Shown here piece by piece: positions 10,101-15,514 of a DNA stretch of 37,207 nt. The DNA is from Pseudomonadota bacterium. Its GTDB lineage: Bacteria > Pseudomonadota > Gammaproteobacteria > Acidiferrobacterales > Acidiferrobacteraceae. Position 1 is the stretch's first letter; each line of letters starts with the position of its first letter. Both the position numbers and the translations under genes were made by a program. The notes beneath the pieces are model-generated. The model did no database searches and was not told the DNA's origin. It saw only the letters and a program-made list of their open reading frames with translations. Location: the NCBI GenBank assembly GCA_021819245.1, contig JAKARI010000024.1:1-37207 (forward strand), written 5' to 3'.

Positions 10101-10308
10101 CAAGGCCTTGCAGTCCTGGATGGGCGCCCCGCTCGCGACCCTTCATGCCCGTGTTCATCACATCATGGCCGAGGCCATGCGCGAACATGCCGAGGGGTCG
10201 CCGGCACGCGTGACGGTGCTCACGCAACTCCAGTCCGCCGAAGAGGAATTGGATACCCTGCTCCTGGAGGCCCTGGCGGCGCCGGATCGCCGCGCGATCC
10301 GCCCCTAG
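7141..10308 (+). CDS. membrane-bound GGDEF-EAL cyclic-di-GMP protein with GAF-like domain
   Basis: A 1055-residue bifunctional-type signalling protein. Order: transmembrane segment about 19-40, a periplasmic sensor region about 41-277 with no recognised ligand motif, a second transmembrane segment about 279-296, a helical linker, a GAF-like domain about 330-490, GGDEF domain about 500-665, EAL domain about 685-925, and a His/Cys-bearing tail about 950-1045. The GGDEF motif is intact (583-587) and no RxxD inhibitory site is seen upstream. The EAL domain keeps E712 of EALLRW, N771, E803, D833/D834 of DDFGTGYASL, K854, E890 and Q910, so both cyclase and phosphodiesterase activities look possible. 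The tail (H955, H956, C984, W993, H1002, H1006) loosely resembles a CZB zinc-binding domain. Start ATG 7141 has GGGGG close upstream; GTG 7144 is also possible. Divergent from the porin gene. Confidence 0.92.
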   Translation: MVTQGPPIPADPGPHAVSRLWAFFVLGILMTTLIFVVTSWRGLEQATRHRLAIMAAAIGRMEQANLDHTARAMRRLDHLLKHTSGPQRGRILRLYLADHPRDTSVAIIGAHGHIVVAAGPLAVASPALTPAITHIIAACPPGHRLCFSPPLAAPSARQTLFARPLTAHTTLILERPLFTWPQLRALIQKLPPRFHVFIVNHNGTLEYRLPRPAHTGYPGPRHGALMRAMKKAALNGGTFSGQTQTGWRFGAYESAHYGLVAGVSLPLKNVIETFVRRLEIPLGLICALLVSATVYYRSSRREIARTEAVQALADARIREERLFAEQQRDFYLAVSELNQFIVRHPDPDRLFAETCRIIIAYTGLLFAWIGRVEPSGDIRIVAWSEKHPLGIDWAHCTFSTDPNRPEGLGTAGRAARSGHIEITDDLAQDGRFIPWRAMREQAGTQSAAALPIRTKGGTVAILALGSERLNLFAPPLVRLLEGLAQDLAFSLEDGEREQQLLFQARHDALTGLDNRALFRQRLEEALAQPAALRRGLAVAILDLDGFKGINDQFGHIVGDELLRHIAARIRVAVPPATAVARLGGDEFGLILSPIDERGRAIPIIEAIRATFDNPFVAAGHEQLAIAASIGISIFPDDGDQVDDLIRRADLALYEAKRLGKNVYRFFSPALEERLLNQHRLQREFITALRESVPVLYFQPQVEIVTGRLRSLEALLRWPRPDGRVWVPGEYFPVIEQDADLMRRLDLYVLHQAAAAIRQLAGEGIRVPIAVNIHGHHLLHPNFLKDIRTILKENPDIERGLELEITETCQVSDLTAAGETLRECRALGIAIALDDFGTGYASLNYLQKLPCDILKIDKSFVSDMSEDPRDFAIVSGILTAARVLHLTTVAEGIEQAEQGLLLRDLGCEYGQGYAISRPIPLEAIARWLHDWRAPGAWIGGRRPATTDALPWLARAHHKKQLKAVMEALRFARAPIPETALALDVCPLHKALQSWMGAPLATLHARVHHIMAEAMREHAEGSPARVTVLTQLQSAEEELDTLLLEALAAPDRRAIRP

Positions 10309-10337
10309 GTCCCGAGCCACACGCTGCCCACGCCCAC

Positions 10338-10368
10338 GAAAAAGGGCCTAGGTTTGCACCTAGGCCCT
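10338..10368 (-). terminator. intrinsic terminator of the rplM-rpsI-tRNA-Gln operon
   Basis: On the minus strand an 11-bp perfect stem (AGGGCCTAGGT with ACCTAGGCCCT, loop GCAA) is followed by TTTTTCG, 10 bases beyond the tRNA 3' end. On the plus strand the same hairpin lies 35 bases after the GGDEF-EAL stop but has no T-run, so it is primarily a minus-strand terminator. Confidence 0.9.
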
Positions 10369-10377
10369 CACGATCTA

Positions 10378-10451
10378 TGGCTGGGGGACGAGGATTCGAA
10401 CCTCGGTTAACGGAGTCAGAGTCCGCTGTCCTACCACTAGACGATCCCCCA
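10378..10451 (-). tRNA. tRNA-Gln (anticodon CTG)
   Basis: A 74-base minus-strand cloverleaf. The acceptor stem TGGGGGA pairs with TCCCCCA, the U1-A72 pair being typical of bacterial tRNA-Gln. The D-loop contains TAGTGGTAGGAC, the anticodon loop CTCTGAC gives anticodon CTG (codon CAG), the T-loop is GTTCGAATC, and G73-CCA is encoded. It lies 12 bp downstream of rpsI and just before the terminator, so it is likely processed from the ribosomal-protein transcript. Confidence 0.97.
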
Positions 10452-10463
10452 AAGAGGAACGCC

Positions 10464-10856
10464 TTAGCGCTTGGAGTACTGCGGCCGCTTGCGGGCCTTG
10501 TGGAGACCGACCTTCTTGCGCTCGACCTCACGCGCATCCCGCGTCAGGAAACCCGCGCGGCGCAATGGCAGTCGCAGCGATTCATCATAGGCGAGCAAGG
10601 CGCGCGCGATGCCGTGCAGCACGGCCCCCGCCTGGCCGCTTGGCCCCCCGCCGCGGACGTTTACCAAGACGTCAAACCGGTTCTCGGTCTCGGTCACGGC
10701 AAACGGCTGGCGCACGAGCGTGCGCGACGTCTCGCGCCCGAAATATTCGTCCACGGGCCGGTTATTGACCAGAAACGCCCCCTTCCCGCGCCGCAGGTAC
10801 ACGCGCGCATTGGCGGACTTGCGCCGCCCCGTCCCGTAATGCTTGGCTTCGGCCAT
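10464..10856 (-). CDS. rpsI: 30S ribosomal protein S9
   Basis: Small-subunit protein whose C-terminal tail reaches the P-site tRNA. The 130-residue sequence has the typical [13 protein letters not shown] start, the [10 protein letters not shown] block and the basic tail ending [11 protein letters not shown]. It follows rplM by 9 bp, the near-universal bacterial arrangement, with AAGGG six bases before the ATG. Confidence 0.98.
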   Translation of the reverse strand: MAEAKHYGTGRRKSANARVYLRRGKGAFLVNNRPVDEYFGRETSRTLVRQPFAVTETENRFDVLVNVRGGGPSGQAGAVLHGIARALLAYDESLRLPLRRAGFLTRDAREVERKKVGLHKARKRPQYSKR

Positions 10857-10865
10857 ATGAGTCCC

Positions 10866-11303
10866 TTATCCCTTTCTTAATTCGAGCGGCTTGGGCTGCT
10901 GCGCCGCATGGCTGTGGGCGCTGCCTGCAAAAACCTTCAACTTGCGCAACATCTGGCGACCAAGAGGCCCCTTGGGCAACATACCGCGCACTGCCGCCTC
11001 GATCACCTCTTCGGGGGCGCGCGCCTTCATCTCGGTGAAGGTGTGCGTCTTCAACCCGCTCTGATACCCGGAATAGCTGTGATAGAGCTTGTGTTGGGCC
11101 TTGCGGCCGGTCACCTGAACCTTGTCCGCGTTCACCACGACAATGTAGTCGCCGGTATCAACATGCGGGGTGAATTCGGGCTTGTGTTTGCCGCGCAGCC
11201 GACGCGCGAGCTCGGTCGCCAGGCGACCCAACACATGATCCGTGGCGTCGACAACAAACCAGTCGCGCCTTACTGTCTCTGACTTCGCCGTGAAGGTCGT
11301 CAT
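10866..11303 (-). CDS. rplM: 50S ribosomal protein L13
   Basis: Early-assembly large-subunit protein. The 145-residue sequence carries family blocks [34 protein letters not shown], and the C-terminal [19 protein letters not shown](F/Y). First gene of the rplM-rpsI-tRNA-Gln unit. The ribosome-binding site before ATG 11303 is weak (GGAAAAGA). A strong promoter lies about 40-70 bases upstream. Confidence 0.98.
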   Translation of the reverse strand: MTTFTAKSETVRRDWFVVDATDHVLGRLATELARRLRGKHKPEFTPHVDTGDYIVVVNADKVQVTGRKAQHKLYHSYSGYQSGLKTHTFTEMKARAPEEVIEAAVRGMLPKGPLGRQMLRKLKVFAGSAHSHAAQQPKPLELRKG

Positions 11304-11341
11304 GAAAATCTTTTCCGAGGCAAAAGAGTACGAAGCGCCGC

Positions 11342-11370
11342 ATGGTACGGGCGAGCGGCCGTGCTGTCAA
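11342..11370 (-). promoter_or_regulatory. rplM operon sigma-70 promoter
   Basis: Minus-strand perfect -35 TTGACA (11365-11370), 17-bp spacer, -10 TACCAT (11342-11347). The start point would lie about 35 bases before the rplM ATG. The -35 forms one arm of an inverted repeat (GTCAAC-N18-GTTGAC, 11366-11395) whose other arm is the -35 of a divergent promoter. Confidence 0.8.
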
Positions 11371-11390
11371 CGTTTTCCCCATAATAACAG

Positions 11391-11418
11391 TTGACCCTTG
11401 CGCGCGTTGTGGTATATA
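11391..11418 (+). promoter_or_regulatory. divergent promoter facing the small-RNA locus
   Basis: Plus-strand TTGACC (11391-11396), 16-bp spacer, TATATA (11413-11418). It is back-to-back with the rplM promoter, the two -35 boxes being 20 bp apart across an AT-rich stretch. A transcript starting near 11425 would cross the small-RNA candidate in antisense and end at the terminator near 11660. No convincing protein is encoded; the frames at 11478 (17 codons) and 11573 (31 codons) lack support. Confidence 0.5.
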
Positions 11419-11426
11419 GAGCGGAG

Positions 11427-11458
11427 AAAAAAAGAAGGCGTGGGGTAAACCACGCCTT
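11427..11458 (-). terminator. intrinsic terminator of the small-RNA candidate
   Basis: A 9-bp perfect stem AAGGCGTGG/CCACGCCTT (11435-11458) is followed on the minus strand by C and seven T (11427-11433). It has the poly-U only on the minus strand, so it serves a minus-strand transcript ending here, upstream of the rplM promoter. Confidence 0.88.
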
Positions 11459-11525
11459 GAACCACCACTAGGAGGATGGAGGAGCCGGTCGACAGTCGGG
11501 CCATGACCCGATCTGTAAAAAGCAT
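11427..11525 (-). ncRNA. candidate small regulatory RNA (about 99 nt)
   Basis: A free-standing transcription unit is visible on the minus strand: strong promoter (11532-11560), predicted start near 11525, and a strong intrinsic terminator with seven T. Inside are a 5' hairpin (TCGGGT-CATG-GCCCGA), then an unpaired pyrimidine-rich segment with CTCCTCC and ATCCTCCT, both complementary to Shine-Dalgarno sequences, then the terminator hairpin AAGGCGTGG-TTTACC-CCACGCCTT. A structured 5' end, exposed anti-Shine-Dalgarno motif and poly-U terminator is typical of trans-acting small RNAs. I recognise no known family. An alternative is a leaderless 52-residue hydrophobic reading frame starting at ATG 11525 and ending at 11367, but the terminator would cut its mRNA. 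Confidence 0.6.
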
Positions 11526-11531
11526 ATAATA

Positions 11532-11560
11532 ATTATCTAATATAATTTCCCTGCTGTCAA
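11532..11560 (-). promoter_or_regulatory. sigma-70 promoter of the small-RNA candidate
   Basis: Minus-strand TTGACA (11555-11560), exactly 17 bp, then GATAAT (11532-11537), one mismatch from consensus overall, in an AT-rich patch that stands out in this GC-rich DNA. It lies downstream of the ferredoxin terminator, so it should drive an independent transcript. Confidence 0.8.
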
Positions 11561-11629
11561 GGGCCTCTTCCGATGGACCCCACTCCCGAGGAAGAAGGAC
11601 AGATATTCTGGCTCTGTAAGACCATGAAA

Positions 11630-11664
11630 AGGGGAGACTGGTTCCCGGTCTCCCCTCTTTTTTC
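11630..11664. terminator. bidirectional intrinsic terminator after the ferredoxin gene
   Basis: Stem GGGGAGACTGG / CCGGTCTCCCC (one G-T pair, loop TTC, 11631-11655). On the plus strand it is followed by TCTTTTTTC, on the minus strand by TTTTC. It immediately abuts the ferredoxin stop (11663) and can end both that minus-strand transcript and any plus-strand transcript from the 11391 promoter. Confidence 0.85.
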
Positions 11665-11977
11665 ATGAGTCGTCGAGGCGCAGACGCGCGACGGGCCGCC
11701 CGCCGACAATATGCTGCTCTAGGATCTCGTCTATATCCTCGCGGTCCACGTAGGTGTACCAGATACCCTCCGGATAGACGACAAGGACCGGCCCCTCCTC
11801 GCAACGGTCCATGCAGCCGGCGGTATTGATGCGCACACCGCCCGGGCCGGCAAGGCCCAGCGCCTTGATCCGCTGTTTGGCATAATCGCGCAAGGCGCGC
11901 GCGTCCTGCTGCTGGCAACACCGCCGCCCGTCGGTGCGTTCATTCGTGCAAAAAAAGACGTGTTGTCTATAGTACAA
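11663..11977 (-). CDS. thioredoxin-like [2Fe-2S] ferredoxin
   Basis: Small electron carrier of the thioredoxin-fold [2Fe-2S] type (like Clostridium/Aquifex ferredoxin and NuoE). In the 104 residues the cysteine pattern is Cys10, Cys20 or Cys21, Cys55 and Cys59: HVFFCTNERTDGRRCC, then NTAGCMDRCEEGPV. The only start that leaves the first cysteine motif intact is TTG at 11977, with GGGGG four bases upstream; an in-frame stop occurs 30 bases earlier. The redox partner is unknown. The start codon is only 9 bp from the divergent Fe-S gene start, so its promoter must lie within that gene or overlap it. Confidence 0.87.
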   Translation of the reverse strand: MYYRQHVFFCTNERTDGRRCCQQQDARALRDYAKQRIKALGLAGPGGVRINTAGCMDRCEEGPVLVVYPEGIWYTYVDREDIDEILEQHIVGGRPVARLRLDDS

Positions 11978-11986
11978 GAGGCCCCC

Positions 11987-13237
11987 ATGCCGCTTTTCGA
12001 TTGCTCAAACCCAGGTGACGGCGCGCCATCGGCCCTCGCCGCTGCCATACACGACGCGAGCGACCGCTGCGTGGCGTGCGGCCTGTGCCTACCGCACTGC
12101 CCCACCTATCGGGACAGTCTAAACGAAAACGAGTCCCCGCGCGGGCGCATCAGCCTGCTCGCCGCCGCCGCCCGCGGTACCCTGCCAGTCACTTCCGCCT
12201 TGTCTACCCATATTGACCACTGTCTTGGCTGCCTGGCCTGTGAAAAGGTCTGCCCGAGCCATGTCCCCTATGGGGCGCTTCTCAGAAACGGCCGCGCCTG
12301 GCTTAACCAAAATCACCCCGGCACGTGGCGCCGCCGCTTGTATCGATCGCTGATCCGCGGGGTCGATGTGCCCGGGGCGATGGCGATGGCCTACGGTGTC
12401 GCGCGCCTCATCGGGTCGCTGCCGCCGGGGTCCCGGGCGGCGCGCACCGGCCTGGGCAGCGCCGTACACGGCCTGCCCGCGCGGCCGCGCCCGGCACTGG
12501 CCGATCCGGGGGATGGGAGGGTGGCCGATGTCGCGCTGTTTCGCGGTTGCACGGCCGATCTCGACCGTCCGGCATTGAACGCCGCGATCCGGATCCTGCG
12601 CGCGGCAGGCCAGCACGTCAGCATCCCGCGCGCTCAAGGTTGCTGCGGGGCGCTCGCCGCCCACGCGGGCTTCGCCGACATCGCCTGCCGCCAAAGGCTG
12701 CGTAACAACGAGGCCTTCGAGGCTGCGGCCCCGGCCCTCGTGTCGGTGGCCTCGGGCTGCGCCGCCGAATTGCGCCACGACCACCCCCGGCCGGGGGCCG
12801 GATTCCCCGCGGTCTACGACGTTCACCGCTATCTGGTGGAAAAGACCGACCTTGCGCGCCTCGCGCTTGCGCCGCTGCCGCGGACCCTCGCCGTACACGA
12901 CCCCTGCTCGCTCCGAAACGCCCTCGGGGGCGAGCGCTTCGTCTATGAGGTGCTGGCCCGCATTCCGGAGATACGGTTAGTCGAGCTGCCGGGCAACGCG
13001 GTGTGCTGTGGGGCCGCCGGCGACTATTTCCTGCGGGAACCGGCGCGCGCCCAGGCCCTCGCCCGCAGCAAGGCTGACGCCGCCCGCGAGGCCGGGGCTG
13101 ATATGGTGGTATCTGCCAATATCGGCTGCGCCCTGCATCTTTCGGCAGCCCTTGCCCGGCAAGGGTCGCCGATTCCCGTTCACCACCCGCTTTGGGTGGT
13201 GGCCCGACAACTCCCGCCGGCCCGTGACCCGTGCTAA
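11987..13237 (+). CDS. (Fe-S)-binding oxidoreductase subunit, GlcF/LutA type
   Basis: Electron-transfer subunit with two ferredoxin-type [4Fe-4S] motifs, CVACGLCLPHCP (Cys28, 31, 34, 38) and CLGCLACEKVCP (Cys79, 82, 85, 89), and two CCG domains (GCCGALAAHAG and VCCGAAGDYF) that in HdrB/GlcF relatives bind a further cluster. At 416 residues it matches the glycolate oxidase iron-sulfur subunit (about 407). The FAD subunits GlcD and GlcE are not adjacent, so the substrate is uncertain; lactate and heterodisulfide-type roles share the architecture. Start ATG 11987 is preferred (AGAGG five bases upstream); a GTG at 11960 is in frame but overlaps the divergent ferredoxin. Its stop overlaps the region just before coq7, suggesting co-transcription. 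Confidence 0.85.
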   Translation: MPLFDCSNPGDGAPSALAAAIHDASDRCVACGLCLPHCPTYRDSLNENESPRGRISLLAAAARGTLPVTSALSTHIDHCLGCLACEKVCPSHVPYGALLRNGRAWLNQNHPGTWRRRLYRSLIRGVDVPGAMAMAYGVARLIGSLPPGSRAARTGLGSAVHGLPARPRPALADPGDGRVADVALFRGCTADLDRPALNAAIRILRAAGQHVSIPRAQGCCGALAAHAGFADIACRQRLRNNEAFEAAAPALVSVASGCAAELRHDHPRPGAGFPAVYDVHRYLVEKTDLARLALAPLPRTLAVHDPCSLRNALGGERFVYEVLARIPEIRLVELPGNAVCCGAAGDYFLREPARAQALARSKADAAREAGADMVVSANIGCALHLSAALARQGSPIPVHHPLWVVARQLPPARDPC

Positions 13238-13248
13238 AGTCTCGGGTC

Positions 13249-13884
13249 ATGAGAACGTTCACCCGCATAGACCGGCTCATCGACCAGCTCGACCAGGGCC
13301 TCAAAGCCCTGCTCGTGCCACCCCCCGCGGACCCTTACCCCGAGACCGTGCCACACGAACAGGAGGGCCTGTCGCCCGAGGAACGCGCGCTGGGGGGGCG
13401 ACTTATGCGCGTCAATCATGCCGGCGAGGTCGCCGCACAGGCCCTGTACCAGGGACAGGCCTTATGGGCGCGCGATGCGCAGACGCATGATACCCTGCGC
13501 GCGGCCAGCCGTGACGAACGGCAACACCTCGACTGGACGGCCGCGCGCGTGAAGGAACTCAAAACCCACACAAGCTACCTCACGCCCGTCTGGTACCTGG
13601 GATCGTTCGCCATAGGGGCGGCCACCGCGCTGTTGGGAGACAAGGTGAGCCTAGGCTTTGTCGCAGAAACCGAGCGTCAGGTGATTGCACACCTGCAAGG
13701 CCATCTCGAAAGGCTCCCGGCCGCCGACCAAAGGACGCGCGCGATCATAGAGCACATGGCCGCCGATGAGGCCCGGCACGCGGCCGCGGCCGCCGACGCC
13801 GGAGGCCGTCCCTTGCCGAGGCCTGCCCAACTCGCCATGCGGCTTGCCGCGCGCGTCATGACCAAGACTGCGTTCTGGATTTAG
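13249..13884 (+). CDS. coq7: demethoxyubiquinone hydroxylase Coq7
   Basis: Di-iron monooxygenase that performs a late ring hydroxylation in ubiquinone synthesis at the membrane surface; it replaces UbiF in many Proteobacteria. The 211-residue protein has the ferritin-like ligand set: Glu60 (NHAGEVAAQ), Glu90 and His93 (RDERQH), Glu142 (ETERQV), Glu174 and His177 (DEARHA). The start ATG 13249 fits the family N-terminus; a GTG at 13231 would add six residues overlapping the upstream stop. It requires oxygen, so the host can use aerobic respiration. It follows the Fe-S gene by 11 bp and its stop codon overlaps that of the convergent VOC gene. Confidence 0.94.
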   Translation: MRTFTRIDRLIDQLDQGLKALLVPPPADPYPETVPHEQEGLSPEERALGGRLMRVNHAGEVAAQALYQGQALWARDAQTHDTLRAASRDERQHLDWTAARVKELKTHTSYLTPVWYLGSFAIGAATALLGDKVSLGFVAETERQVIAHLQGHLERLPAADQRTRAIIEHMAADEARHAAAAADAGGRPLPRPAQLAMRLAARVMTKTAFWI

Positions 13885-14309
13885 CCGCTAGGCGCTGCCC
13901 CAGGGCCGGGCGTGAGGGCCTGCGGCGGGAGAAAAATCAGCTGGACGAGCGTGCCTTCGGGATCCCGGCAATAGAGGCTGCGCGACCCGTCGCGATGCGT
14001 GCGCGGGGCCGCGGCGATCCGCACCCGGGCCCCCCGCAACCGTTCATGCCAGGCATCCACATCATCTGCGCTCGCCACCGAAAACCCGATATGATCGAGG
14101 GCCCCGCCCGGTTGAGGGGTGCCCCGATGCAAGGCGAGATTGTCAAAACCCGAGGAGAGATAGACATTATCGGCATCCGGCCGCCACACCACGGCAAGCC
14201 CCAGGACCTGGGCATAGAATGCCTCGCACGCCTCGAGGTCTTTGCACACAAGGGCCACGTGGTTTAGGCGCACACGGCCGCCGGCCCCTTGTGGGTCGTT
14301 AAGCGACAT
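13881..14309 (-). CDS. VOC (glyoxalase/bleomycin-resistance/dioxygenase) family protein
   Basis: Metal-dependent enzyme superfamily built from paired beta-alpha-beta-beta-beta modules. The 142 residues show LNHVALVCKDLEACEAFYAQVLGL at the start (His17 a likely metal ligand), LDHIGFSVASADDVDAW in the middle and LYCRDPEGTLVQLIF near the end (Glu as probable ligand). Substrate cannot be read; lactoylglutathione lyase, methylmalonyl epimerase and antibiotic-binding proteins all share this fold. The ATG at 14309 overlaps the end of yhfA by 11 bases, so it is the last gene of the rpe-gph-trp unit. Its TAA overlaps the coq7 TAG on the other strand. Confidence 0.85.
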   Translation of the reverse strand: MSLNDPQGAGGRVRLNHVALVCKDLEACEAFYAQVLGLAVVWRPDADNVYLSSGFDNLALHRGTPQPGGALDHIGFSVASADDVDAWHERLRGARVRIAAAPRTHRDGSRSLYCRDPEGTLVQLIFLPPQALTPGPGAAPSG

Positions 14310-14718
14310 CCACGATCTCGAATGAATGGCTGATCTCGGCGGTCTTGCCGAGCATGATCGACACCGAGCAGTATTTCTCGGCGGACAGGCGGATGGCCCG
14401 CTCCACCGCCGCCTCCTTCAGGCCCCGGCCGCTTACCACAAAATGCACATGGATGCGGGTAAAGACCTTGGGGTCCTGTTCGGCGCGTTCGGCCTCGATG
14501 CGCGCGCTGCAACCACGGATATCCGCACGGGCCTTGCGCAGGATATGGACGACATCGAAAGACGTGCAGCCCCCCATTCCGGCGAGCACGACCTCCATCG
14601 GCCGTGGTCCGAGATTACGGCCGCCATGATCAGGGGGCCCGTCCATGGCAACCTTATGGCCGCTGTCTGTGGTCGCGGTAAAAGCGACCTCCCCATCCCA
14701 CTCAACTACTGCTTTCAT
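14299..14718 (-). CDS. yhfA: OsmC-family protein, YhfA type
   Basis: Member of the OsmC/Ohr superfamily; the two conserved cysteines of the peroxidase site are present, Cys51 (GMGGCTSFDV) and Cys117 (EKYCSVSIML). The sequence closely resembles E. coli YhfA as I remember it (SAEKYCSV..ML.K, DPKxFTxIxxHF), whose physiological role is not well defined; thiol peroxidase activity toward organic hydroperoxides is the family expectation. Start ATG 14718 has GAGGGG seven bases upstream and gives 139 residues; it overlaps the trpC end by 17 bases, indicating coupling. A longer frame from 14769 lies wholly inside trpC and is less likely. Confidence 0.88.
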   Translation of the reverse strand: MKAVVEWDGEVAFTATTDSGHKVAMDGPPDHGGRNLGPRPMEVVLAGMGGCTSFDVVHILRKARADIRGCSARIEAERAEQDPKVFTRIHVHFVVSGRGLKEAAVERAIRLSAEKYCSVSIMLGKTAEISHSFEIVDVA

Positions 14719-15514
14719 CGACCCACCCCTCAAATAATTCAGCAAGTCTCGCGCCGGGATCCGCGGCAACCATGAAGGCCTCGCCCACCAAAAACCCGCG
14801 CAACCCAGCCGCCTTGAGACGCTGGACCTCGTCTTGACCCAGGATCCCGCTCTCGGTTACGACAAGACGTCCGGGCGGCACGAACCCTACCAATTCCAGT
14901 GTTCGATCGATGGTCGTGACAAAGCTCTGGAGATCGCGGTTATTGATGCCAAGCAGCCCCCCCGGAAGCGCCAGGGCGCGCTCGAGCTCGGCGGCATCAT
15001 GCACCTCGATCAGGGCATCCAGACCGTAGGCCTGGGAGGCGTCATACAGCTCTTCGAGTTCTCCTGGAGGCAGGGCTGCCACAATCAGCAAGACGCAATC
15101 TGCATCCATAGCCCGCGACTGGGCGATCTGATAGGCGTCCACCATGAAATCCTTGCGCAACACCGGGAGCCGACAGGCCGCCCGGGCCCGCACCAAGTCA
15201 TCGGGCTGCGCGCCAAAATAGTGCGCATCGGTGAGCACCGAAAGGGCCGAGGCGCCGGCGCGCTCATAGGCGCGCGCCACCGCCTCAGGATCCAGGCCCT
15301 GGCGCAATACCCCCCGGCTCGGGGAGGCACGCTTCATCTCCGCGACCACCGCCGGTTTACCGCGCGCCACACTAGCCGAAAGCGCCGCTGCGAAGCCACG
15401 CGCCGGGGCAGCGGCCCGGATACGCGCCTCGAGATCCGCAAGTCCGACCTGGGCACGGGCGCGCGCGACCTCCGCGCGCTTGTCCGTCAATATACGCGTC
15501 AAGACCCCGTTCAT
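14702..15514 (-). CDS. trpC: indole-3-glycerol phosphate synthase
   Basis: Closes the indole ring: converts carboxyphenylamino-deoxyribulose phosphate to indole-3-glycerol phosphate, releasing CO2. A 270-residue TIM barrel with family blocks VVAEMKRASPSRG, SVLTDAHYFGA, LRKDFMVDAYQI, GINNRDLQSF and VVTESGI, all conserved around the active site. It is monofunctional, with no fused phosphoribosylanthranilate isomerase. The ATG overlaps the trpD stop as ATGA. TrpF, TrpA and TrpB are not in the window. Confidence 0.97.
   Translation of the reverse strand: MNGVLTRILTDKRAEVARARAQVGLADLEARIRAAAPARGFAAALSASVARGKPAVVAEMKRASPSRGVLRQGLDPEAVARAYERAGASALSVLTDAHYFGAQPDDLVRARAACRLPVLRKDFMVDAYQIAQSRAMDADCVLLIVAALPPGELEELYDASQAYGLDALIEVHDAAELERALALPGGLLGINNRDLQSFVTTIDRTLELVGFVPPGRLVVTESGILGQDEVQRLKAAGLRGFLVGEAFMVAADPGARLAELFEGWVDESSS

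Noticed and set aside
9606-10880. 424-codon plus-strand frame across the GGDEF-EAL end, tRNA-Gln and rpsI
   Set aside because: It reads through a tRNA gene and the antisense of rpsI in another frame; composition is Arg/Pro/Ala shadow-like.
11478-11531. 17-codon plus-strand frame after AGGAGG
   Set aside because: The Shine-Dalgarno-like sequence directly abuts the ATG with no spacing; the peptide is polar and unremarkable.
11573-11668. 31-codon plus-strand frame ending in the terminator hairpin
   Set aside because: No ribosome-binding site, and its last third is encoded by the terminator stem, so full-length mRNA would rarely exist.
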